Shown: one piece after another, positions 35,849-48,100 of the stretch
Layout: every line of letters begins with the position of its first letter
Position numbering within the stretch: position 1 is the first letter of the stretch
Translations under genes and position numbers: made by a program
Assembly (NCBI RefSeq): GCF_025698545.1
Contig: NC_068571.1
Coordinates: 43,619,733 to 43,683,732 of the forward strand
From: Gossypium raimondii
Taxonomy: Eukaryota; Streptophyta; Magnoliopsida; Malvales; Malvaceae
Direction of reading: 5' to 3'
Length of the DNA: 64,000 nucleotides
The notes under the pieces: model-generated
What the model was told of the DNA's origin: nothing
What the model saw: the letters and a program-made list of their open reading frames with translations, nothing else
Database searches by the model: none

Positions 35849-37977
35849 TGTAACACCCCAAACCCGGCCTAAACGTTATGGCTGAATCTGGGAGTGTTAT
35901 GATGAAAGGTTTTAAAGCACATCCTTTACGTTAAAAATTTACGTATTATTTGTTACAAAAAAGAATCCACGTTTTTGGAAAATCTCGTTTTATATTCTTT
36001 ATTACAACCATTATTGTTGTTTTAAAAAGTTAGCAAAAACTTTACAGCGAAAGTTTGAAAATCGTTTTAGTCGAAACCATGCTCGTGTTTTCAAAAAAAC
36101 ATTTGATCACGTAAACCAAAATTTTGTCAAACCATCGTAGTTTAGAAATCATAAACCCATCCAAACCAAAAATTCCAAACAAACAGTCCAAAAGTCCAGA
36201 GAGTCCAAAAATTACAAAAATCTCTCAAAAACCAAAAATTTAAGTAAAACCACTAGATAATAAATAATAAAATAATAATTTTCCGACTAGTGGTCACCGC
36301 TGAGCTTCTGTCGTACGGACTCACTTATGACTGAGGATTACCTGAACAGACAGACAAACAGATGTGAGTTTTCGTAAACTTAATGTGTAACCCAAGAGAG
36401 ATAGTCATGCAAATAAACACAAAATTCTCGTATGCAGGATAAATACAAATTCGAACTTAAGTCCTTACAGGAACAAATGGCAGAATCAAATAATTAGAAC
36501 AAATATACAGAATCCTACCTCTACACACCATCTCCGACCATCCCATCACACCATGTGGGGTATAAAACGCTCATCCATCCATACACACCATATAGTGTCA
36601 ATACAATACATAATAGAGTAGTATGCAACCAAGCTGCTAGAAAATAGGCGAAAGGTTGTCGTACAGAACATTTCCTCCACATATACGAATCCCACCCCAT
36701 ATGTAGATACAGAAATCAAATAACAGATAAACATAAATAACATGCCTCACATGCTCGTGTACAGATATCCTACATGCTTATATAGTACAATCAAACATAC
36801 ATATCAGTTTTCTTACTCATATAAGTCTATCAGAATTACCGATCTCATACAATAGGGTTTGGTTAGCCCTTCCCAACCCTACGAAAAGCTCATAGTCGAT
36901 TGGAACGACTCATGCGGCACTGGGGAAAAATTTCAAAATTTTGGGCCCACATACCTGTGTGGCCCACACACGCAAATTAGCCTTGCCCGTGTGGCCCACA
37001 TGGCTTGGCCCAAGACCTACACGCCCGTGTGACCCACACGCCCAATTTGGCCAAGCTCGTGTGGCCCATACAATCACACACTCGCCTGTCACACGGTCGT
37101 GTGTCGCACACGGCTGGGCATATGCCCGTATGGCATCGATTGGCCCAATTTTTAGCTTTCACCGAACTTCGTTTTCTAGTGTGTTCGTTACACACCTGGT
37201 TCAGTTTACAACTAAAGGATAACCACCGATATCACGGATTAAGCTGTCGGAGTGCCTACTTCACAACCTACTCCTAAACGCAGAACCCACAATTAAAGGA
37301 TACAAAACAACATTGTTAGCATCCCAAAACTACTAAATGTTTAAAGGCAAGCGAAGATATACTTACCAAGTCGATTAAAGAACCCGAAAGCCAAGTAGTA
37401 ACAATTGAACAAATGATTCGCCAACAAAATCAACAGAAGAATGAAGGAGGATTTTTGCAAAGAATTAAAAACGTTAGGAAAGGAAAAGAAGAATGAACTG
37501 AGAGAAAAAAGAAATGTAAAAAAAGAAAAGAAAAAGGAAGGAATATATTATTTTTATTTTTGGGAAAAGAAGATAAAATTAAAATAAAATAAAAAATCTA
37601 ATCTACAATATCTCAACTTCCCCCTATTATCCTACTAACTCACAACTACCTTAGAATTTTAACTCCACCCAGACTTTCTCAGACAACCGGAGCAAAAGTT
37701 ATCACCCACGCTTTACATAAGGATTTGAACATAAGACCTCTAACAAACTAACTCATTACCATTCAAACCAGTAAGTTCATTTTGGTATAAGTTTACCAAA
37801 AGCATAACATAATCCCACCTAAGAAGGATAAGATTAAGACAAAAAATACCAAAATTTTCCAAAAGTGAAACCTGAACCCAAGACTACAAACACACATCTA
37901 AAACACTTAGCCATTAAAGCATATACATATTTGTGCCATTTTTCACAAAAACAAAATTAAATAATCGGGGCGTTACA
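35849..37977 (-). repeat. 5' LTR of chromovirus element
   Basis: It is 2129 bp, TGTAACACCCC to GGGCGTTACA in + orientation. It holds a segment (36246-36615) absent from the other LTR, a GC-rich palindromic block (about 36940-37140) and both tRNA-like cassettes (37715-37775 and 37861-37920). Overlapping ORFs on both strands of the GC-rich block (36910-37277) arise from its repeats and are rejected. Confidence 0.9.
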
Positions 37978-37982
37978 TTATC

Positions 37983-40900
37983 TAAATCTCACTAACTAAT
38001 AATATTATTAATATATTATAATTTTTAATTTGAAAATAAAAACCCTAAATCTCAAATATTGTCATAAATGTATAATAATTTCTTTTTTTTATAACATTTA
38101 AAATTTTAACAAATAAATGAAGCTATTGTTAAAAGGATTGATTGCTTTTTTTTCTCTTTTCTTTTTAAAGAACAATATATATATATTGTTTTTAAGAATA
38201 AAAATTCCACGTAGCCTTAATCACAAATCAGAATCATCAAAGTCAATCGTCAAGTATCCTACGTTATATTTATAAAACTCAAGCAAGTTTTTGGTATTCC
38301 AAAGTGTGGAAATTCAACAAAAGGATATGCTAAATGGTCATTTTGCTTTTTTATATGATTACATCATATAGCTAACTTTAACTTTTGTTTGTGATTCATT
38401 TTTAATTAATGATTCTAAAGTGTATCCTTCCTCTTAAAATTCCCAATTCGAAATCATTTATATAACCATGATTTTAAAAAGCATAACTTTTAGATATTAA
38501 TAAAATTTCGTCATATTATTAAATTTTAAGGATATCAAATTATTATCATACATCCAACTTACTCTTCAACTCTAGTTTTTTTTCTTTAAAAAAACATAAG
38601 TAGTTAAAATATAAAAACAAATAACATAGAATTTTAAAATATACACAATTCTTGTTAATGAAGATTCAATGCAGTATATTTTTACTTTTCAACAATGTAT
38701 AATACAAAATAGTAAACAATTTAAAATGGAAAAAAAGAAAGAAAAAATCCACTGTAGAGGCTAATTTTTTAAAAAATGGTTGTATAAGAATAAAAAAATT
38801 AACTTTTGAAAAAAATAAAACGATTAAAAATTAAAAGAAGAAAAGGCGTTTATTTATAATTTAAAAATTAATTATTTTAAGTAACTTAATTAAAGTTAAA
38901 TAAAGTTGGAGAAGATAATAGATATGGATGGATGCACAATAAAGTTAAAAAATTTGATGACGTGGTGAAACCTTATTGATGCTTAAAACTAGTTTTAGAA
39001 TGACTCTAATATAATTTATTAAAGAATCAAGTCTTGAGTCTTTCATTTTTTATATATAAAATTTTATTTTAAAAATCGGGTTTTATCAATAAGCGGGGTA
39101 TAATGGTAAGCTTAGGAGAGAATGGCGGGAGGGTTGTAATTTTACTATTATATTAACTAATAATTTTATAAAATTTAAAAGGAGTAAAAGGCATATTTAC
39201 TATTTTTCGGAAGGCCCTTCTTATGTATGGTAATGGAGAGATAAAGAAAATATTATGGAGAGTGACATAGGATTAATATTTATAAACCAGAAAAGTAATA
39301 TAAAAATGTAGTATTTAAAAAAAGTATGTTGTACTAACTTGAAAATATAGATATAAAAATATTGTCGTACGAAAACCTATAATAATAGAAGAGACACAAC
39401 TTGGCAAGAAAGGCCGAAAATTCAAATTATTAGTAGCTATGACATTGTAAGAGGATATAAATGTGCATGGAGCTTTTTTATTTTTTTATTGCAATCTCCT
39501 TTGATTTCTCTAAGCATTGACCTCAAATATACATCTATGTCTTAGACTCCTAGCTAGTACTATTATCCAACCCCAAAAAAGGGATAACATACATTCTCTT
39601 TTTATTCACAATAAATTATCTAAAGGAATTATTAGGAGTGAGGGATGGGGTAACACTATTTAAAATTGTGTTAAATGAGAGTCTATACAAATTTTAACCA
39701 CTGCTTCTCAAAAATAATTATTATAAATAAAATTATTTTGTTAATTAGATATCGGTTATATTGGTAAGGTTGAAAATCTTCAACATCTCTGAAGCTAACA
39801 TCAATTCTTAGAAGAGCGATTCTTGTTTTTTTTTTTTTAAATTACCCATTTAACCTTCTAATATATTTTTTAAATTGGATTGACATCTTGTTGATTCTTA
39901 ACACCAACTGATATAAAAATATACATATAAATTAATTTTAAAAAGAAGAAACAGTTTATATAAATGTGTTCAAAATAGAAAAAAAATAAAAATAAGAAAC
40001 TTTATGTACATGTAACATGTATTTATATTGTTGATAAAATCAAGTTCACACGAGGGTGCTAAAAGCTGCTAATGTAGTCTTCAAGGGAGCCACAAGAGTC
40101 TAATGATATTTGGATAGAGTTTTGGTAGAGGAAGATAGTCTAAATGCCTCTACAGAGAAAAAAGAAAGACATGACACGAAGAGGCATAGCTAATGGGGCA
40201 AGCAGGGGCCTTGGTCCCTTTGACTAAATGGAAAAGTTGTTTTATACCTCCTCCTAAAATTAAAATAATTTAGTCCTTTTTAATCTTTGATTTTATGAAA
40301 AGAAAATTAATATTAATCCTTTTAAAAAATTAATAATTTAATTTAAGTATTTTCAATAGAATTTTTTTTTACCCCTCATTTTATAATCTTATTTTGACTT
40401 GCCTGTACAAAATTTACGGCTTCCAAGCAAGTGTTCTGCATTAGTAGAGCCATGGAATGCCCTATTTAAATGTGATTGGGGATTACCTGACTTTATGTAA
40501 AGTCGGCAATAAGGTGATGGGGAACTTTATTAGATGTCGTGAGAGTAATTTTTGAGTAATTTTTGAGTAATTTTTGACACGATTGTACATATTACAGACA
40601 TGCAAGTATTTTGATTGAGCACTCTTTAATCGAGCGATTGAGAGATAGGCAAAACAAGAATATATATTTTTACTCTAAACCTTACATCCTAACAACAATT
40701 AAGACAGGTAAAAATGTCAAAACCATGATTAATAAAATAGTTACTATACACAGAGGTACTTGAACTTGGCAACTTGTACTTACTTGGTACCTAAACTTTT
40801 TTTTTTACCTAATTGATACCTGAACTTGAAAACGGCAAACCAACTTGGTACTTTTTTTAGGTACCAAACTAACTTTGTTAATTTATCATTTTCAACCAAC

Positions 40901-41400
40901 CATATTACACCACGTATATTAAGAAACCAATCATATTAAGCCATGTGTATTAACAAAAATATATAATATAATTTTTAATTTTCTTTTATTTTTATTATAA
41001 AAAACTTTTAATTAATTAACAAATATTCTCTCTCCAAACTCGTTTCGTCTTCTCCAATTTTCAACCAAAAACCAAAGTTTTAGAATCCAGTAACCCAAAA
41101 TCAATATCCAAAGATGTATAGTGAATTGTAGGCAAAATACTGATTAGGGAAGCTGGTGGAAGTTTGTATGTAAATAGGCGCAAATTCTGCCGATTAATAA
41201 GTTTCAACAATCGATGGTGGTGTGGATAAAATACCCATCGACAATATTCACTATAATTAATGGTTGGCCACAGTAAAATATTAAATAAATAAACGCTAGA
41301 TTTAAACCATTAGGTCCTTGCAACTTATTTAGATGCATCAAGAACACCACATTTTTCGAACACCTCCAACAACATATCATTATCCAAATTAGAACCCTTT
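37983..41400. other. Intergenic DNA
   Basis: No gene was found. A triplet tandem GAGTAATTTTT lies at 40545-40578. A diverged MITE-like stretch with GCAGGGGCCTTGGTCCC and CCTCCTCCTAAAATT lies at about 40190-40440 and recalls the element at 4449. A CTTGAACTTGGCAACTTGTAC... segment at about 40750-40870 resembles units of the foldback family at 9321. Confidence 0.45.
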
Positions 41401-41429
41401 TTCTGTATCAGCCGAATGATCAGTTCATG

Positions 41430-41560
41430 GTTCGCCTCATCTTTTCAAAGTAATCTCTCACAATCCGATGCATGTCTTCCTTATCACACACCAAAACTCC
41501 ATTTTCATTGAATAGTGTACCAATCATATTATTCCTCTTTGCGCATTAGCAAAAGCATGG
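41430..41560 (-). pseudogene. LINE polyprotein fragment
   Basis: One minus-strand frame reads IGTLFNENGVLVCDKEDMHR followed by IVRDYFEKM. This matches the stretch between endonuclease and reverse transcriptase in plant L1-type LINEs (pattern ...DxxGxxxxDxxxxxxIxxxYFxxLF). It is preceded by FHAFANAQRG-like residues. The catalytic RT core is not seen, so this is a remnant. Confidence 0.5.
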
Positions 41561-42105
41561 AAAATTTTAGAAAGTGAGTCTCCTGCTTGTACCCTTACTA
41601 AAATCCAAAGGGAACAAACCAAAGGTTAATGAATAAAAACAAAGACTGACACCTGACAACACCAACAACAAAATGGTAAAAAATAAAAAATAAAAAAGAT
41701 GACAAACATAACCGAACAAAACACTAAATGAGCCAACCCTAATCAAACACAGAACCATGAAAATGGCACAACCAAGCACTAAGGGAAACACCTAAAACTC
41801 GGCCATCAATACAAGCAAATGACCTCCATCAAAACACGAAACAGAAGCCTTTCCCTTATCACCAAAGTAGCTAAACACATGCTCAAAGTATAAACAATTC
41901 ACTAAGTACTATAATATTATTATGAGATACTATCTTTTAAGCATATATTTAGGAATATATTATATATCTTTCCTATTCCTATGTGACTATTGTAGTATAA
42001 ATATTATGTATACTCTTGAGGTTTATGAACAAGATTGGAAGGGGTTACCCTATTCTTGTCATGGCATCTGAGCCAGGTATTTAATACAAATTATTTTTTT
42101 GCTCA

Positions 42106-42285
42106 ATGGCTGGTGGTGATTCTACTTCACCACCACCCTCACTACCATCACCTAAAATTGAGCTTAACTCTCCGTTTTTTTTGGATCCTCAATATCGACC
42201 TGGTGATTTTATTACTCTTATTCGATTAAAGCTCGACAAATTTAATGATTGGGCTTATTCTATTCGCGTTACACTATCTTCATGA
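42106..42285 (+). pseudogene. N-terminus of copia gag
   Basis: The ORF starts MAGGDSTSPPPSLPSPKIEL, then gives SPFFLDPQYRPGDFI and LDKFNDWAYSIRVTL, which is the N-terminal gag (retrotran_gag/UBN2_3) pattern of plant copia elements (NPxxLHPSDxPG...NYxxWSRSM). It ends at an in-frame TGA just after WAYSIRVTLSS; related residues (LNALDDELVSID) continue beyond it. Confidence 0.7.
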
Positions 42286-42386
42286 CTTTTGAATGCATTA
42301 GATGATGAATTGGTTAGTATAGATTATCCACGGATTGTTGAAGAAGTGGCAGTTTCAGGAAGGGTAATAGATGCAATGAGGAATTA

Positions 42387-42813
42387 GTGTGTGCCTCAGA
42401 TTACCCTTTGATTTGGTCATCTATTTTTTATGATTTCCTGCCCCATTTGAGTAAAAAGGCTATGGAGATAGATATGTTTTCTCGGTCTTCCGCTGAGGTT
42501 GAATATAGGTATATGGCTTCTGTCACTTGTGAGCTCAAGTGGCTAAAGACCTTGCTATTAAGCTTAGGTGTTTATCATCCTACAACTATTTCTTTATTTT
42601 TGTGATCATCAATCTGCGTTGCGTATTGCAATTGAAGTGGATTGTCACTTTGTTAGGGATGCAATCTGGGATGGGTTGATTGCACCTTCTTATGTTCGAC
42701 CTCCATTCAATTGGCTGACATTTTTAGCAATGCGCTTGATAAATCGCAATTTGAATACCTTCTCAGCAAGTTGGGCATTTATGATCTGCATGCTTCAACT
42801 TGAGGGGTGTTAG
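42387..42813 (+). pseudogene. C-terminal RNase H region of copia pol
   Basis: FSRSSAEVEYRYMASVTCEL is the copia RNase H hallmark (SRSSAEAEYRSMA). It is followed by KWLKTLLLSLGV and, after a frameshift near 42600, DHQSALRIAIE and a diverged end NWLTFLAMRL. Integrase and reverse transcriptase are missing entirely; the deletion junction lies between about 42330 and 42390. Confidence 0.8.
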
Positions 42814-42992
42814 GATATTATTATGAGATATTATTTTTTAGGAATAGCTAAATATGTTGTATATCTTTTAAACATATATTTAGGAATACATTATATATCT
42901 TTCCTAATCTTGTGTGACTACTGTAGTATAAATATTATGTATACTCTTAAGGTCTATGAAAAAGATTGAAAGGGATTATCCTATTCTTTCTA

Positions 42993-45118
42993 AACATCAA
43001 ATAACCCCAAAACTCCCCATAACAAAGCCAAATAAAGGGGAAAAAAGCATTGATCAAAGTCATCACAACAACATAAGACAACGTCTCCTAGGAAAAAAAA
43101 AAAACCACCCCATCCTACGGAAAGAAAGCGCCATAAATGAAAATTCTCATTTAAAGAACAACACTCAAAGCTCCTTAAACCAAGAAATTAAAAATTCCAA
43201 GTTCAATATATTCTTCTCAATCCTCACTGTTGACTTGAAACAAGTGCTAAGTTACAAACAAAGTATAAACATAAGTGATTACAGAAGTGGACACTTTTAC
43301 AAGCATTGCGACAGGCACAACGAAAACAGGGAATAACAAAGTTTGTTTACGCAGTTTGGTTTCTTCACGTCTACGAAGGCTAGCTCAGTCTAGCTTCAAA
43401 CAAATACAACCAATGATAGTAATTCTAATACACCCTAGTTAAGAGTACTCACCCATGTACCTCAAAGATTAGATCTCTCACCACTAAATTCTCCCTTTGA
43501 GAACTTAGTTTGAGAACTTAGTCTGTAAAACCACGATACAAAGGTTTTACAATCACAAATGCACTCTTCACAAATAATATTTCTCACTCGAACAGATAAG
43601 TTCTCTCAATAGCTAGTACATCAACCTATACAAGTCTTTCAATTATATAGAGTTTTCGAGACTTGCTAATATAATGAAGATCTATTACAATCCCTACTAA
43701 ACATCTACTAAAACAACTAAATACAATATAATATAAACAACCAAGGTAAACAAGGATTGTTGGCAGATAAGACATCAACATTTTGATCCGATCCAAGGGA
43801 TTTGATATGGTTGATCCGATCCGATGTTCTAAATAAGTAACTTCAAGTGATTTCATTTGGACTTGAATCATTCCACAATATCAACTCAGTCTAAAGATAT
43901 GATTCAATAAATTGTCAATCTTCCAAAGATGACAAGTTGTTGTTTTGTCGTAGTGGTTGGGGAAATAAGCACTTCCTCTAGCACATTGTTGCAACTTCAA
44001 ATATTTCAACAATCTAACCAATTCCTCGATATCCCCTTCTTTATCCCCGATTACTCGTAAGCCCAACTTTTTACCAAGTTCACATGCCTCTGAACCTTCT
44101 TTCTTAATAGGCTATTATAGTAAACTAATTTACTAAAAAAAGTATTTTATAATTATGATTATTCTTGTTATGAATGGTTGTTGTTGAAAGGGTTGATTGA
44201 ATCTGTATAGTTTTCTTCTTAATTAATAAACTCTTTATATGGTTGTAAATGTGAATCACTTGGAGTACACGAGGCTTCATTTGTAATTTCCCCCTAAAAA
44301 TCAATGCCCTTAGCGCCGTCAGCAAAATCAAAGGACACATAACCAAATAATGGAAAGAATTGTACGGACGCTGTCACTGTTCCAATCTCTGTGGCTCAAA
44401 ACAGGACACTAACAGACTGCTTCATCTTTTTCTAACCAATCACCTTTCGAAAACTCATTTATCCACTGATTTCCTTTCCTTTTTATTTCTATGCTTTCAA
44501 AAAATAAAAATAAAAATTTAATACAAAAAATTTAAATTTTTAACAAAAATAAATAATTATTTGTTATATGTGATTAACATGCGTGAATTTTCAATCTAAT
44601 TATGATTTGGTTATATTTTAATTCTTCATAAATGCATATAGATAAATATTAACAAGCTTTTGATGCGGTTAACAAAGATTGAGGTATTAAGCCCATGCGT
44701 AATTATCATATATAAGTCTCCGATTATATATATATATATATAATTGTACTTGTAAGCATTAAGATAAATAATTTCGTTTTTATTACATGAAAGAGTAAAC
44801 CTAATTATTATTATTTTATTTTCCTATTCCTTTCTTCTTTTCCCTCTATATATGTATGTAAAAGGAAACTCAACCCTTTTGTTTCATATTACGACACCTG
44901 AGAAAAAAATAAATAGAATCCTATACTTATTTTTATTCTTTCCAATATCCATTTTTGTTTCAGTTTCATATTTCCTTTTCCTCTGTAAAATTCCCAAAAG
45001 AAAAAAAAAAAAAGAACCCATGAATTCATATATTTAGGGTTTCTTGAACTTTGCTTTTTTGCTTTGTTTGTTTAGTGAGAAAAAATTACTTTCCTGGGAA
45101 AATAAAAAAAAACAAAAT
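42993..45118. other. Intergenic DNA with possible retroelement remains
   Basis: No gene was found. A minus-strand open stretch (43881-44100) reads KKEGSEACELGKKLGLRVIG with following EELVRLLKYLK, slightly like the W/G-xGxxLGL-x-G linker of plant LINE polyproteins, but it is too weak to call. The segment 43340-43880 has no recognisable features. A TATA-like CTCTATATATG lies at about 44845-44855, some 270 bp upstream of the MADS start. Confidence 0.4.
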
Positions 45119-48100
45119 ATGGGTAGAGGTAGGGTTCAACTAAGACGGATCGAGAACAATATTAGCAGACAAGTAACATTCTCTAAGAGACGAAGTGGTT
45201 TATTAAAGAAAGCTCATGAGATCTCAGTTTTATGCGATGCTGATGTTGCTTTGATTGTTTTCTCTAACAAAGGAAAGCTCTTTGAGTTCTCTTCTGATCC
45301 CAGGTTTCTTCTTTTTTCTCTCTTTAATATATATAAATGTATATTCATTTCTGGGTTTCTCTTATTTTCCTTCTTTGTGTTCATCACTGCACTGTTTATG
45401 GCTTTTGCATTACACCAAAATCCTCAGCTTCTAACATATATTGTGTCTTCAGTTAAAGAACTTTGCTGAACATTTTTATTTATGTTCTTTTTTTTTCTTT
45501 AGATAACAAGACATTAATTTGTGTATTTTTGAAGATTTTCTGTACAATTTTTCTGTATTGAGTTGTCAGATCAGTACAATTTTTGAAGATTGTTTTCTTT
45601 AAATTTTATTTTATTGTTAGTGCATGTACTTGAATTGAACTTTCATACTGAACACTAAATTATTTTTGTGCTTAATAATAATGCAAATTAATGGATAGTA
45701 CCCTAATTTTGCTTATGAAAATTTAGCACATATATATATTCATTTAGTCAAAGAAATTAACTTCTATAGTTTTATGTTCATATAGAAGTTGGGCAGTAAA
45801 CAATTATGGCAATGAATTTGGGTTAAGTTTAATTCAAATGGCAAATTACCCTTTTGATTTTGGGACTTTAATTAAGCTAAAAATTTGTCAAAGAAAAACC
45901 AAATTAATTCAAGTTTTGGGCAAATTTTCTAGAGCTTTGTGCCATATATAGGGCTTGGTGTTTTTATTGCATATTTTTGTCATTGTTTTCATTTTCTTTT
46001 TGCTATTCATTTTAACCTAGGATATTGGAATTTGTTTTTGATTCACCTAGGAGATTGCCTCCTAATGATATTAGCTATGTTCATAGACATTATATACATT
46101 CATTTGTATATATATATATGGAAAGTGAGGAAAGCAATGTAACTTTGTTATTTACAATTTCCATATTGATCATTATAATATTCCATTTACTTAAATCAAG
46201 CATCTTCAATTTTATTTTTCACTGTTTTACTAAGAAGAAAAAAGTTTTGGATTGAGTTAAATTAAGTGTATCTAATAATGGAAGTAGATTCATTGGACTT
46301 AATTTTTATTTAAGTAAATTAATTATTAAGATTTGAAAGATAATAATTCACTTAATGAGTGGATAAATCCATTTACTTTTGTTAAAGGATATATACAAGT
46401 GTAGAACCATTATTTACTAATAATAATAATGGGTAAATATATTGTATAGGGTTTTTAAATGCAATATTTCACAAATGTTATACATTTGATATTTGAAAGT
46501 AATAGTGTTAACTTTTCAATGTTTAATTTGGATTTTAAAGTTGATTTGGTGAAAGTTAATTACTAATAATGTTAAGTTTGAATTTTCATGATTTTGTTAA
46601 TAGAATAAATTTAGTGTTCATTGTGAATTTGTTTAATTTTATGTTTAATTTGCTAAAAATAGTGTGATGGTTGTGATTTTCTTTTTCAAGTTTTAAGATC
46701 AAATTAATGAAATTTAATTGCTAATATTAATAGTTAATAATGAATTTTCATCAAAATCAATCTTAAAACTCGAATTGAACATTAATTCTTTGTCTAGTTA
46801 CTAGTGTAATAATACGAGGAAAAATCTTATTTAATACACGTATTAAAATAATTAGACATAAAATAAAGAATAATTGGTACAACTTGAAATTAGAAAGTAA
46901 AACTTTTGTAAAAATAATCGATTTTTTTCTTTTTGTTAAAAATAAGTCATAGAAGTATTAAACATTACCGATTGAAATAGTTTATTGCTAACTTATATAC
47001 TAAGACATGTTGAATAAATAATACTTCTACCAAATGTTAGTACAATAAAATTAACATTATTACCTGCAGATGTCAAATAATGTATTTTTTAAGCAATAGA
47101 AAGGGAATGTGTAGGTCTGAAGTATAATTTCACCCTTGTTAAGAAAAAACCTAAATAGTGAACATAATTAAATGATGTGGTAATGTTTTAAGTGACATTA
47201 TTATTTAGGTAAATACAACTGTTCAAGTTAAGCTATAATATTATTTAGGTAGATATCACAAAAGAAATGTCACATCATTTTATTAAATGGATATTGTAAA
47301 ATTGATAATCTTTTAATTGTTATAAATAACATAAAAGACCTTTATGTTAGATTTTTAAAATAGAGTCAGTGAGTTGATAAGTGTCCTAAATAGTATTATC
47401 AGTGTACTAAATATTAAGGTAATAATAAAACACCAAAAAAATGTCTTAATCCTAAAATAAAATTATATATTTATATATATACAATGATAAACCTTGTTAT
47501 TTCTATGGTTCATTTCTTTGTTCATGTATGTCGGTTTTTTCCCCTTGATTACAGCATGGAGAGGATCCTAGAACGGTACGAACGACAAATATATGCCCCA
47601 ACTGGTTCTGAATCACAGGTATGTCTTGCATTAAATCGTGAAATTTTATCTAATATCTGCATTGTCTGAGTAATTTTTACTCGGAGTAACCATTGCTGCC
47701 GTTCCATTCTTATCTTTTTAAGGTAAATACTTGTCTGTTAATCTCTTAGATGATTATAGTTCAAATCATGTTTTCTATTCACTGTGTGTTGAAAATGTTG
47801 AACATAAAAAAACCATAAGCTACCAATTATTACAATTTGTTGAAATTCCATTTCAAGCTTGTAAATTTCTATTGTTGGTGCTTGTTGATTTAAAGCAACT
47901 TTCTAACAGGCAAATTGGTCTTTGGAATCTTCCAAACTCATGTCAACTATTGAAGTCTTGCAAAGGAGCTTGAGGTACAAATATGTAATTTCATATGTTT
48001 GAAACTCTCCGGGTTAAACATATATTTGTATTTGCTGTAAATAAATTTAGCTTGAATGAACAGATCTCTATTCATGTTCATTTGTTTTTTTTTAAGTTTG

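Larger units (their letters stand above)
27154..37977 (-). mobile_element. Ty3/gypsy chromovirus-like LTR retrotransposon (decayed)
   Basis: The full element runs right to left. Its 5' LTR is 35849-37977 and its 3' LTR is 27154-29023; both have TGTAAC...GTTACA ends. The flanking duplication is TTATC (27149-27153 and 37978-37982). Next to the 5' LTR the minus strand reads TGGTATCAAAGTCAGG (35828-35843), an imperfect initiator tRNA-Met primer-binding site. Next to the 3' LTR the minus strand reads CTTTTAAGGGGTTAGAAT, a polypurine tract. Gene order is gag, protease, RT, RNase H, integrase, then a chromodomain-like tail, that is, gypsy order. The tail (FHISMLKRYRSNP...VEEIDVRPDLTF) fits the Del/Tekay group of chromoviruses. 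All reading frames are broken, and a 2.2-kb solo LTR is nested in pol. The LTRs differ by many transitions, roughly 10% over the first 107 bases compared by eye, so the insertion is old. Confidence 0.92.
41907..42992 (+). mobile_element. Internally deleted Ty1/copia element (~1.1 kb)
   Basis: Two diverged LTRs, about 41907-42061 and 42808-42992, share TATTATTATGAGATA, TTTAGGAATA, TATCTTTCCTA, GTAGTATAAATATTATGTAT and CTATTCTT. Directly after the 5' LTR is TGGCATCTGAGCCAGG (42062-42077), an initiator tRNA-Met primer site with two changes. Directly before the 3' LTR is the purine tract CAACTTGAGGGG. Between them only the start of gag and the end of RNase H remain. No clean target duplication was read, and the first bases of the 5' LTR have drifted from TG. 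Confidence 0.82.

Noticed and set aside
36910..37277. Overlapping 60-93 residue ORFs on both strands
   Set aside because: They come from the GC-rich palindromic block of the LTR; composition (His/Pro/Thr/Trp) follows the repeat unit.
40190..40440. Another copy of the CAGGGG hAT MITE
   Set aside because: Shares only GCAGGGGCC and short T/A-rich blocks; no inverted ends or 8-bp duplication found.
43881..44066. 61-residue minus-strand ORF with GDKEGDIEELVRLL
   Set aside because: Slight likeness to a LINE linker region, but too short and without any flanking LINE domains.
45044..45118. 25 extra in-frame residues before the MADS domain
   Set aside because: The reading begins with a TTG, not an ATG. 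Type II MADS proteins start at MGRG, and ATG at 45119 fits the 185-nt first exon.
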